Assembly: GCA_023399275.1 (NCBI GenBank)
Contig: JAEWQH010000118.1
Coordinates: 1-13,020 of the forward strand
Source: Bacillota bacterium
Lineage (GTDB): Bacteria > Bacillota > Clostridia > Christensenellales > CAG-138
Length of the DNA stretch: 13,020 bases
Reading direction: 5' to 3'
This document shows, one piece after another, positions 1-6,016 of this stretch (positions are counted from its first letter, which is position 1; every line of letters begins with the position of its first letter). The notes under the pieces are model-generated. The model was not told the origin of the DNA. It made no database searches and saw only the letters and a program-made list of their open reading frames with translations. The position numbers and the translations under genes are program-made.

Positions 1-1
1 G

Positions 2-424
2 TTTGTCACCCTGTCTGTGGAGAAGAATCGTCACATCGTCGAGGTAACCATCCCCTATGACGGCGGCGTGATCCGCGGGGAAGAGATCACCGGCGACATG
101 TACGCTTCCATCGACAACGTGCTTGACAAACTCGAAAAGCAGATCATCCGCCACCGTACCAAGCTCGAAAAGTGCCTGCGCTCCGGCGCGTTTCGGGATA
201 TGGCGGCCCAGTTTTCCGGTGAGGAAGAGGCGGAGGAGGAAGGGCCGAAGATCGTCCGCGTCAAGCGCTTTGCGATCAAACCGATGAGCGAGGAGGAGGC
301 CATGCTCCAGATCGAGATGGTCGGGCACTCGTTCTATGTGTTCCTCAACTCGGATACGAACCAGATGAATGTGCTCTACAAGCGCAAGGATGGCAACTAC
401 GGACTGATCGAACCCGAGAATTGA
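2..424 (+). CDS. hpf: Ribosome hibernation promoting factor, long form (5' truncated by window)
   Basis: Long-form HPF dimerises 70S ribosomes into inactive 100S particles in stationary phase or stress. The frame is open from base 2, so the gene starts outside the window; the GTG at 17 is an internal valine codon. About 140 residues are visible, against roughly 175-185 in full-length relatives. The first part is the end of the N-terminal ribosome-binding domain (VTIPYDGGVIRGEE, then a helix rich in Lys/Arg with DKLEKQIIRHRTKLEK). An acidic linker (EEEAEEEGPK) follows. The last 60 residues are the C-terminal dimerisation domain, with the family pattern IVRVKRFAIKPMSEEEAMLQ, GHSFYVFLN and YKRKDGNYGLIEP. 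It ends 30 bases before a strong hairpin and converges on the aminopeptidase gene. The identification is secure; the promoter and start cannot be seen. Confidence 0.96.
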   Translation, partial: FVTLSVEKNRHIVEVTIPYDGGVIRGEEITGDMYASIDNVLDKLEKQIIRHRTKLEKCLRSGAFRDMAAQFSGEEEAEEEGPKIVRVKRFAIKPMSEEEAMLQIEMVGHSFYVFLNSDTNQMNVLYKRKDGNYGLIEPEN

Positions 425-453
425 AAAAGCGGCCAATGCTCGAAAGCAAACAA

Positions 454-479
454 CAGCCCGGCGCATCTGCGCCGGGCTG
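454..479. terminator. Strong GC hairpin between convergent hpf and aminopeptidase genes
   Basis: A perfect 12-bp inverted repeat (CAGCCCGGCGCA / TGCGCCGGGCTG, arms 454-465 and 468-479) lies 30 bases after the hpf stop. Read on the plus strand it has no U-tract, only CAGTCTGTC and then A residues. Read on the minus strand it is followed by TTGTTTGCTTTCG, which is T-rich. It therefore looks like a better intrinsic terminator for minus-strand transcription arriving from the aminopeptidase, while possibly also ending or protecting the 3' end of the hpf mRNA. Confidence 0.7.
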
Positions 480-672
480 CAGTCTGTCAAAAAACAGTTG
501 CTTGACGGAGGAACGATGGTTTGTCTCTTGCCGTTAGGGCTCCCGCGTGGCAAGACGCACACAGAAAGCGCCCATATCGGATAGCCCGCTGCGGCGGCAA
601 GGCCGTGGTCTGCCGGCAAGGGGGTCGGCCCTTATCGCACCGAACGTTGCTTTCCAGGGGAAGCCCTGCGGG
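480..672. other. Intergenic region without a supported gene
   Basis: About 190 bases lie between the hpf hairpin and the aminopeptidase stop. Visible structure: a 7-bp inverted repeat (TCTTGCC 526-532 / GGCAAGA 549-555), and a small hairpin CAGGG-GAAG-CCCTG (655-668) just past the minus-strand stop codon. A 22-codon ORF (516-584, +) has a GGAGG four bases in front of its ATG, but its sequence resembles nothing I know. I recognise no riboswitch or known RNA here. On the minus strand this stretch would be the 3' untranslated region of the aminopeptidase message if termination occurs at 454-479. Confidence 0.5.
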
Positions 673-1788
673 TCACTTTAGATTCTCGGGATTGAGGCAG
701 AGCAGCTCCGGCAGGATAAACATGCCGTCCTTGCGGATGAGCACGTCGTCAAACCAGATCTCGCCGCCGCCGTACTCCGGCGTCTGGATCAGCACGATAT
801 CCCAGTGCTGGCTGGATTTGTTGCCATTGTTGCAGTCGTCGTAACAACTGCCGGGCGTGAAGTGGATGCTGCCGGCGATCTTCTCGTCGAACAGCGTATC
901 CTTCATCGGGAAGGTGATATACGGGTTTACGCCGATGGCGAATTCGCCGACGTAGCGAGCGCCCTCGTCGATGTCGAGCTGCTTGTTGATGCGCGCCGTG
1001 TCGTTGGCGCTGGCTTCGATGATCTTGCCGTCTTTGAATGTGAACTTGATGTCCGTAAACGTAAAGCCGGCTTCGAGGGAGGGCGTGTTGTAGGCGATGG
1101 TGCCATTGACGCTGTTTTTCACCGGAGCGGTATAGACCTCGCCGTCGGGGATGTTCATATGCCCCGCGCATTTGATTGCGGGCAGTCCCTTGATCGAGAA
1201 GGTCAGATCGGTGCCCGGCGCGACGAGACGCACCTTGTCCGTGCGCTCCATCAGCGCCTGAAGCGCATCCATGGCCTTGTCCATCTTGCTGTAGTCGAGC
1301 GTACAGACGCTGAAGAAATAGTCCTCAAACGCTTCGGTGCTCATATCCGCCAGCTGCGCCATGCTCGGGGAAGGGTAGCGCAAGATGACCCACTTGGTCT
1401 TGGGTACGCGGATCTTGCCGTGCACGGGCGTCCAGTAATACTTCATGTAATCATTGAAGTGATCACCCGGGACGTCTGAAAACTCGCTGGCGTTCGTGCC
1501 GCCGCGGATGCCGATGAACGCCTGCATCTGTGACATCATCGCCGCATCCACCTCGGCGCGGCGGGTAAGCTGCTCCGGCGTGCAGTGCAGCAAAAGCTCG
1601 CGCTCCAGGCTCTTGTCCTCCAGCCAGAGGAAGGGTGAGCCGCCCGCCCGATAGACTTCCTTGATCAGCGCGCGGGTGAGGTCTTCGTTGCCGCCGATGC
1701 TCTGGATGAGCACGTTTTCGCCGGGCTTGACTGCGCAGGAGAAGTTGACGAGGCCATCGGCCAGCTTTCGAATTCTGGGATCAAACAT
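673..1788 (-). CDS. M29-family (AmpS/AmpT-like) metallo-aminopeptidase
   Basis: This cytoplasmic metal-dependent exopeptidase should remove N-terminal residues from peptides. Family M29 enzymes bind two metal ions through two Glu, two His and an Asp. Counterparts visible in this 371-residue protein are Glu217 in PDGEVYTAPV, Glu282 in VGEFAIG, His309 in GSIHF, and His328/Asp330 in QHWDIVL. The N-terminal part (MFDPRIRKLADGLVNFS, KPGENVLIQ) is the family's typical opening. The frame stays open 55 codons further upstream, but the start at 1788 is preferred: AGGAGG sits eight bases before this ATG, the length then fits the family, and the upstream residues do not resemble the family. No signal peptide is seen. 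The gene is monocistronic, with an extended -10 promoter upstream and a hairpin about 190 bases past the stop. Substrate preference cannot be told from sequence. Confidence 0.93.
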   Translation of the reverse strand: MFDPRIRKLADGLVNFSCAVKPGENVLIQSIGGNEDLTRALIKEVYRAGGSPFLWLEDKSLERELLLHCTPEQLTRRAEVDAAMMSQMQAFIGIRGGTNASEFSDVPGDHFNDYMKYYWTPVHGKIRVPKTKWVILRYPSPSMAQLADMSTEAFEDYFFSVCTLDYSKMDKAMDALQALMERTDKVRLVAPGTDLTFSIKGLPAIKCAGHMNIPDGEVYTAPVKNSVNGTIAYNTPSLEAGFTFTDIKFTFKDGKIIEASANDTARINKQLDIDEGARYVGEFAIGVNPYITFPMKDTLFDEKIAGSIHFTPGSCYDDCNNGNKSSQHWDIVLIQTPEYGGGEIWFDDVLIRKDGMFILPELLCLNPENLK

Positions 1789-1851
1789 GAGGTTGCCTCC
1801 TGTTGTTGAGATTGGTTGATGCGGTGCCGCGCGTTGCACGGTGCCGACTCC

Positions 1852-1880
1852 ATTATCGCACAGTCGCGTAAAAAACGCCA
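1852..1880 (-). promoter_or_regulatory. Putative extended -10 promoter of the aminopeptidase gene
   Basis: On the minus strand TGC-GATAAT (positions 1860 down to 1852) forms an extended -10 element about 60 bases before the start codon. The -35 region is poor (TGGCGT at the right distance), as is common with extended -10 promoters. Transcription would start near 1845, within the CGGTGCCG direct repeat. Confidence 0.4.
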
Positions 1881-2014
1881 GCGTGGACACCGGTGTTTCG
1901 GTGATGCTTGTACGCCGCAGGATTGTGCGGATACGATTATTCTCTGCGCACACTGAACGCGATAAGCACAGACTGCGTAACGACGCAGGCGGCGATCATA
2001 CCCGGATTGGGTTT

Positions 2015-2056
2015 GCTGTTTTCGGGATGTGTGGCACACCGGACACGGAAAACAGC
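2015..2056. repeat. 9-bp inverted repeat with 24-base loop
   Basis: GCTGTTTTC (2015-2023) is perfectly complementary to GAAAACAGC (2048-2056). The loop contains a smaller GTGTG-G-CACAC symmetry. Neither strand has a T-tract after the repeat, so it does not look like an intrinsic terminator. It could be an operator, a cruciform-prone site or a stem of an unrecognised transcript. Confidence 0.45.
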
Positions 2057-2183
2057 CGTAACACCGCGGATTCAGCGTTGTTTTCGGCAGGATTCACAGA
2101 GCGTGCCTATCCAATCTTCTGGGCGGTGCGCGCTTTCCGGGACGACCGCCGGATGTGCCGCTGCCTGGGGCATGCGATTTGAG

Positions 2184-2212
2184 TTGACGATTGGACGGCA
2201 TTGCACTATCAT
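2184..2212 (+). promoter_or_regulatory. Sigma-A type promoter for tldD-tldE
   Basis: TTGACG (2184-2189), a 17-base spacer and TATCAT (2207-2212) match the vegetative consensus with one mismatch in each box. Transcription would begin near 2219, giving a 5' untranslated region of about 75 bases before the proposed TTG start at 2294. This argues against a tldD start at or before this position. Confidence 0.75.
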
Positions 2213-2278
2213 GGTGAGTATGAGAAAAGGCATCCGGGCGCGATTGCCTGCTTTTGCATGGCAGCACGCGGATATGAC

Positions 2279-2296
2279 AGGAGGAATCGGAGCTTG
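2279..2296 (+). promoter_or_regulatory. Ribosome binding site deciding a TTG start for tldD
   Basis: AGGAGG (2279-2284) is followed nine bases later by an in-frame TTG (2294). A second in-frame TTG at 2300 is 15 bases away and fits less well. No ATG or GTG in this frame lies at a suitable distance. Confidence 0.75.
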
Positions 2297-3691
2297 ATTT
2301 TGGAAGAGACGGCCCGCGCGGTGCTGCATGAAGCGCAGAAGAGCGGCGCGGACTACGCCGAATTGTTTTTGGAGGACAACGAGAGCACGCGCATCGAGAT
2401 GCTCGACGGCAAGGTCGAGAGCGCGAACTACGCACGCATCAGCGGCGCGGGCGTACGCGTGCTGCTCGGCACGCAGAGCGCCTACGCCTACTGTGCGGAT
2501 ATCAGCGAGCGGTCGCTTATGGAGACCGCGCGCGCGGCCGCCGCGGCTCTCGGCGAGGCGCGGCATGTGCCAAACGGCGAGGTGCGCCTTGCGCGAAAGG
2601 GCTTCACCACGCCCGTCCGGCAGGCGTTTGATACCATCGGCAACGCCGAGCGCGTCGAGGTGATGCGCCGCGGAGCACGCGTGATGAAGGCGGCGTCGAG
2701 CGAGGTGACGCAGGCGATGGTCCGCTACCTCGATCAGGTACAGCGCGTAACCATCCTAAATACCGATGGCGTGTTCGTCACCGACGAACGGCCGCGAACA
2801 CGTATCTTTCTGCATGCGGTCGCCATGAACGGCACGGAAGCGCAGACGGGCTACAGCGGACCCGGCTGCTGCCGCGGGTTCGAGGCATACCGCGAGCAGA
2901 TCGATGTGGAGCAGTCCGCAAAGGTCGCCGCGGACATGGCGGTGACCATGCTGCATGCGCCGGAGTGCCCGGCCGGCAACCTGCCGGTGGTCATAGACGG
3001 CGGCTTTGGCGGCGTCATCTTCCACGAGGCCTGCGGGCACTCGCTGGAGGCGACGGCGGTCGGACGCAACAACTCGGTTTTCTGCGGAAAGCTGGGCACG
3101 AAGATCGCGGCCGACTGCGTCAGCGCAGTGGACGATGGCACGCTGGCCGGCGAGTGGGGTTCGATCAATGTGGATGACGAGGGCGGGCAGCCGCAGCGCA
3201 ACGTGCTGATCGAAAACGGCATATTGAAGGGCTACCTCATCGATAAGCTCGGCTCCCGGCGGATGGGAATGCCGAGCACCGGCTCCTCCCGGCGGCAGGG
3301 CTACATGTATGCGCCGACCTCGCGCATGACGAATACCTTCATTTGCGCGGGATACGACGACGAGGAGGAGATGATCTCGAGCATGGCGGAGGGGCTCTAC
3401 GCCAAGAAGATGGGCGGCGGCTCCGTCAACCCGCCGACGGGGGAATTCAACTTCAGTGTAGCGGAGGGCTACTGGGTGAAAAACGGAAAGATCGTCTCGC
3501 CCGTGCGCGGGGCTACGCTGGTCGGAAAAGGCAGCGAGGTGCTGCTGCGCATCGACCGCGTCGGCAGGGATATGTGGATGGCGCCGGGGATGTGCGGTTC
3601 GCTTTCCGGCTCGGTGCCTACGAACGTCGGCCAGCCGCGCATCCGCGTTTCCGGCATGACCATCGGCGGAAAGGGAGGCGCAATCGAATGA
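2294..3691 (+). CDS. tldD: TldD metalloprotease subunit
   Basis: TldD is the catalytic subunit of the heteromeric TldD/TldE protease (peptidase family U62), which degrades unfolded peptides; in Escherichia coli it trims the microcin B17 leader and affects CcdA. The 465-residue protein has the expected HExxxH zinc motif, HEACGH with His244, Glu245 and His249, in the context GGVIFHEACGHSLEAT. The third zinc ligand of the family is a cysteine near the C-terminus, matched by Cys434 in PGMCGSLSG, followed by the conserved NVGQPRIRVSGMTIGGKGG end. The N-terminus (ETARAVLHEAQKSGADYAEL) is also typical. TTG at 2294 is chosen from the ribosome binding site, family length and promoter position. The stop overlaps the tldE start (ATGA), so the two are translationally coupled. 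No RiPP precursor or modification gene lies nearby, so a housekeeping peptidase role is more likely here. Confidence 0.95.
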   Translation: MILEETARAVLHEAQKSGADYAELFLEDNESTRIEMLDGKVESANYARISGAGVRVLLGTQSAYAYCADISERSLMETARAAAAALGEARHVPNGEVRLARKGFTTPVRQAFDTIGNAERVEVMRRGARVMKAASSEVTQAMVRYLDQVQRVTILNTDGVFVTDERPRTRIFLHAVAMNGTEAQTGYSGPGCCRGFEAYREQIDVEQSAKVAADMAVTMLHAPECPAGNLPVVIDGGFGGVIFHEACGHSLEATAVGRNNSVFCGKLGTKIAADCVSAVDDGTLAGEWGSINVDDEGGQPQRNVLIENGILKGYLIDKLGSRRMGMPSTGSSRRQGYMYAPTSRMTNTFICAGYDDEEEMISSMAEGLYAKKMGGGSVNPPTGEFNFSVAEGYWVKNGKIVSPVRGATLVGKGSEVLLRIDRVGRDMWMAPGMCGSLSGSVPTNVGQPRIRVSGMTIGGKGGAIE

Positions 3692-5019
3692 CATACCGCG
3701 ATTTTTCCAAGCGGGCGATGGCATACGCCCAAGAGATCGGCTGCGCGGGCTGCGAGCTGTACTATGCCGGCGGCGAGTCGTTTGAGGTCAACGCAAACGG
3801 CGGGCAGATCGATCGCTACAGCGTCAGCCGCGAAGCGGGAGTCTCCGTCCGCGTTTCGCTGGACGGGCGCGAAGGCTATGCTTATACCGAGCGCATCGAC
3901 GAGCCGGAGAAGCTCGTTGAACACGCTGCGGACAACGCCAGGTGTATCGAGAGCGACGACGAGCATCCGATGCAGACGAAGCAGGCGTATCGGACGGTAT
4001 CGCGCGCCGACAGTGCGCTCAAGGAGCGGACAGAGGCGGAGCGCATCGCGCTCGCCAAACGGCTCGAGGAGGCGTGCCTCTCTGCCGACCCGCGCGTCAA
4101 GCGCGTGGTATACTGCACCGTCGGCTACGATGCCGGCACGGTGGTGATGGAGAACTCGCTCGGCCTGCGCGCTGAGCGCACAAGCAACAGCTCTTACCTC
4201 TACGCCATGCCGTCCGTCGAGGACGGAGCGGAGCTGCAGACGGGCTTTGCGTTTCGCATGGGGACGGACGCGGCGGATGCAGAGGGCTGCGCCAGAGAGG
4301 CGGTGGAGGACGCGCTGGGCAAGCTCGGCGCAAGCCCCGTCGACTCCGGCTGCTACCGCGTGCTGCTCAAGCCATATGCGATGGGCGACCTGCTCGCCGC
4401 GTTTGCGCCGATGTTTTCGGCGGATGAGGCGCAAAAGGGCTGCTCCCTGCTCGCGGGCAAGGAGGGGCAGGTGATCGCCGGCCCGCTCGTGACCGTTTGG
4501 GACGACCCGTTTGATCCCGTGGCTCCGCGCGCGTTCGACGGCGAGGGTACGCCCTGCGAGAAAAAGGCCGTGATCGAGAAAGGCGTGCTCAATACGCTGC
4601 TGCATAATCTCAAGACCGCGAAGAAGGCGGGGGTGCGTACCACCGGAAACGCCAGCCGCAGAAGCGCGGCTTCGCCGGTCGGCATCGCGCCGTCAGTGCT
4701 TCGCGTGGAGCCGGGGAGCCGCAACTTTGAGGAGCTGCTTGCGGAGCTTGGCGACGGGCTCGTGATCTCCGAGCTGGAAGGGCTGCATGCGGGCGTGGAC
4801 GCGGTCTCCGGCGATTTTTCGCTCAAGGCGGGCGGTTTTCTCGTTCGCGGCGGCGCAATCGTACGGCCGGTTTCGAACATCACCGTCGCGGGCAATTTTG
4901 TGAGCCTGATGCAGGACGTCGTCGCGGTTGGCAGCGACTTCCGATTCGGCATGCCGCAGGGCGGCTTTTTCGGCGCGCCGAGCATTCTCGTTTCCAACCT
5001 GTCCGTGGCGGGCAACTAG
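3688..5019 (+). CDS. tldE: TldE/PmbA, non-catalytic protease partner
   Basis: TldE (PmbA) pairs with TldD; in the structurally known complex it lacks the zinc site but shapes the active chamber. The 443-residue protein belongs to the same U62 fold (CELYYAGGESFEVNANGGQI near the N-terminus) and has no HExxxH. It carries the family C-terminal blocks LHNLKTAKKAGVRTTGNA (about residues 305-322), LEGLHAGVDAVSGDFSLKA and GGFLVRGG. Its ATG at 3688 overlaps the tldD stop in ATGA, with GGGAGG nine bases before it. The long ORF that extends this frame upstream to 3343 is only read-through opposite tldD and is not part of the gene. A short GC hairpin with six T residues follows the stop. Confidence 0.95.
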   Translation: MTYRDFSKRAMAYAQEIGCAGCELYYAGGESFEVNANGGQIDRYSVSREAGVSVRVSLDGREGYAYTERIDEPEKLVEHAADNARCIESDDEHPMQTKQAYRTVSRADSALKERTEAERIALAKRLEEACLSADPRVKRVVYCTVGYDAGTVVMENSLGLRAERTSNSSYLYAMPSVEDGAELQTGFAFRMGTDAADAEGCAREAVEDALGKLGASPVDSGCYRVLLKPYAMGDLLAAFAPMFSADEAQKGCSLLAGKEGQVIAGPLVTVWDDPFDPVAPRAFDGEGTPCEKKAVIEKGVLNTLLHNLKTAKKAGVRTTGNASRRSAASPVGIAPSVLRVEPGSRNFEELLAELGDGLVISELEGLHAGVDAVSGDFSLKAGGFLVRGGAIVRPVSNITVAGNFVSLMQDVVAVGSDFRFGMPQGGFFGAPSILVSNLSVAGN

Positions 5020-5040
5020 CGCAGCACAGCGCGGTTTTTT
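5019..5040 (+). terminator. Weak intrinsic terminator after tldE
   Basis: GCGC (5019-5022), loop AGCACA, GCGC (5029-5032) and then GG followed by six T residues (5035-5040). The stem has only four GC pairs and overlaps the stop codon, so termination may be partial. Confidence 0.5.
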
Positions 5041-5073
5041 CGCAAAAACACGGGATAATTCGCAAATAATAGA

Positions 5074-5102
5074 TTGACACGGCCCCTTTGGTGTGGTATC
5101 TT
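5074..5102 (+). promoter_or_regulatory. Strong sigma-A promoter of the rpmG-secE-nusG operon
   Basis: TTGACA (5074-5079) is a perfect -35 box, followed by a 17-base spacer and TATCTT (5097-5102). It has an A/T-rich stretch (AATAATAGA) just upstream that may act as an UP-like element. Transcription would start near 5109, about 59 bases ahead of rpmG. Confidence 0.85.
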
Positions 5103-5110
5103 TTGAAGGT

Positions 5111-5125
5111 GCCCCGCAAAGGGGC
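5111..5125 (+). other. Hairpin at the extreme 5' end of the rpmG operon transcript
   Basis: GCCCC-GCAAA-GGGGC forms a five-GC-pair stem starting within a few bases of the predicted transcription start. A 5'-terminal stem of this kind can stabilise mRNA. The same 3' arm, extended to AAAGGGGC (5118-5125), is also complementary to GCCCCTTT in the promoter spacer (5082-5089) at the DNA level. Confidence 0.5.
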
Positions 5126-5167
5126 TCGATTTATGATGTTTTGACCGAATTTACGGAGGGTTTGACC

Positions 5168-5329
5168 ATGGCAGCAGATGCACGCGTTAAGATCACCCTG
5201 GCCTGCACCGAGTGCAAGCAGAGGAACTACAACACCTACAAGAACAAGAAAAACGACCCTGAAAGGCTCGAGTTTAGCAAGTATTGCCGCTTCTGCCGCA
5301 AGCACACCACGCATCGCGAATCCAAGTAG
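5168..5329 (+). CDS. rpmG: Large subunit ribosomal protein bL33 (zinc-binding form)
   Basis: This 53-residue basic protein is ribosomal protein L33 of the 50S subunit, located near the E site. It has two CxxC knuckles, Cys13-Thr-Glu-Cys16 and Cys40-Arg-Phe-Cys43, so it is the zinc-dependent (C+) form; zinc-independent paralogues have lost these cysteines. The family core NYNTYKNKKNDPERLEFSKY lies between them. ATG at 5168 is preceded by GGAGGG with a seven-base spacing. It is the first gene of the promoter at 5074-5102 and secE begins 24 bases after its stop with no terminator between. The rpmG-secE-nusG order is the standard Firmicute arrangement, though the tRNA-Trp gene sometimes found here is absent. 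Confidence 0.97.
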   Translation: MAADARVKITLACTECKQRNYNTYKNKKNDPERLEFSKYCRFCRKHTTHRESK

Positions 5330-5353
5330 CGGATACGACGAAAGAGGAACGAT

Positions 5354-6004
5354 ATGGCACAGAATCTTAGCGCACCGAAGAAGGATTCCAAGAGCGCTGA
5401 CAGCAAGAAGCCCGCTCGAATCGACGCGCGCGCAAATGTCCGCAAAAAGCCGTTTTGGAGCGTTGTCGCCCCGAAGCTGCTGCTGCCCGTGAGCATTCTT
5501 TTTGCGGCCGGCGGACTCTTTCTCGCCGTCTACAACGCGCTGCAGATCGTAACCCCGTCCGAGGGGTATACGCTCTCGACCGGCCTGAAGATCGCCAGCG
5601 GGCTGCTCGGCGTGCTCATGGCCGTCTCCGGCGTGTTCGGCGTGGTGAGCAAGAAGGGCAAGTCGCTCATGACGCTCGGCACGCTCTCGCTGGTGTATGC
5701 GATCATCATCTTGACCGCGACCGCCAAGATGGGCACCGTGGCGCTCGTTGCAGGCATCGTTGCCATCGTGCTTGCGGTGCTCTACATCATCGCCGTAGAC
5801 GGCAAGCATGAAGTCGGGCTGTTCCGCTTTGTGCGCGAGATGATCGGCGAGGTGAAAAAGCTCACCTGGCTCTCCGGCAAGGAGCTCTTCAGCCACACGC
5901 TGGCGGTGGTTGTCTTCGTCGTTGCGATGGCGGTCCTCATCGGATTGCTGGACTTGGCGTTCTCGAGCGGATTTGGCGCGCTGAGCAGCATCAATATCGG
6001 GTAA
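5354..6004 (+). CDS. secE: SecE preprotein translocase subunit with N-terminal membrane extension
   Basis: SecE clamps SecY in the SecYEG protein-export channel. The last 65 residues are a normal SecE core: an amphipathic helix (FRFVREMIGEVKKLTWLSGKEL, about residues 157-178) and one membrane helix (about 182-204). Position between rpmG and nusG confirms the assignment. The protein is 216 residues, however, while single-span Firmicute SecE has about 60-80 and three-span E. coli SecE 127. In front of the core lie a Lys/Ser/Ala-rich, positively charged tail (1-34) and four hydrophobic segments (about 38-61, 78-98, 105-121 and 126-148). The frame is continuous, with one RBS (AGAGGA) before ATG 5354, so this is a true extension rather than two genes. 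Function of the extra segments is unknown. nusG follows after 12 bases. Confidence 0.93.
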   Translation: MAQNLSAPKKDSKSADSKKPARIDARANVRKKPFWSVVAPKLLLPVSILFAAGGLFLAVYNALQIVTPSEGYTLSTGLKIASGLLGVLMAVSGVFGVVSKKGKSLMTLGTLSLVYAIIILTATAKMGTVALVAGIVAIVLAVLYIIAVDGKHEVGLFRFVREMIGEVKKLTWLSGKELFSHTLAVVVFVVAMAVLIGLLDLAFSSGFGALSSINIG

Positions 6005-6016
6005 GGAGTTTTAAGC

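Larger units (their letters stand above)
1789..2183. other. Gene-free divergent intergenic region with several palindromes
   Basis: About 395 bases lie between the divergent aminopeptidase and tldD promoters. Open frames exist on both strands, but their translations are low-complexity, rich in Arg/Ser/Cys, and lack recognisable motifs or ribosome binding sites. Structures seen: a direct repeat CGGTGCCG at 1822-1829 and 1839-1846, a perfect 10-bp palindrome ACACCGGTGT at 1887-1896, a hairpin CTGCGT-AACG-ACGCAG at 1973-1988, and a 9-bp inverted repeat at 2015-2056. I recognise no tRNA, riboswitch or known small RNA. Confidence 0.5.

Noticed and set aside
516..584. 22-codon ORF on the plus strand with GGAGG in front of its ATG
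   Set aside because: Spacing is only four bases, the peptide resembles no family, there is no clear promoter, and the stretch is likely the antisense of a 3' region. Kept only as part of the intergenic description.
521..844. 107-codon plus-strand frame overlapping the aminopeptidase 3' end
   Set aside because: Low-complexity Ser/Arg-rich translation without motif or proper start; it is opposite a well-supported gene.
2201..2293. Upstream extension of tldD to an earlier start
   Set aside because: It overlaps the TTGACG-17-TATCAT promoter, has no ribosome binding site, and adds residues not found in the family.
1841..2297. Two plus-strand frames (113 and 129 codons) in the divergent intergenic region
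   Set aside because: No ribosome binding site, Arg/Cys/Ser-rich translations without domain pattern, and the second would run through the tldD promoter and start region.
2072..2566. Minus-strand frame of 164 codons opposite the tldD start
   Set aside because: No start signals, Arg/Ala/His-rich shadow of tldD and its promoter region.
3343..3687. N-terminal extension of tldE over the tldD 3' end
   Set aside because: It is a shifted-frame translation of tldD; the ATGA overlap and GGGAGG support the start at 3688.
2756..3724. Long minus-strand frame of 322 codons opposite tldD (and a 378-codon one opposite tldE, 3469-4605)
   Set aside because: Long antisense frames are expected in GC-rich genes; compositions are His/Arg/Ala-rich with no recognisable motif, and the sense frames are certain.
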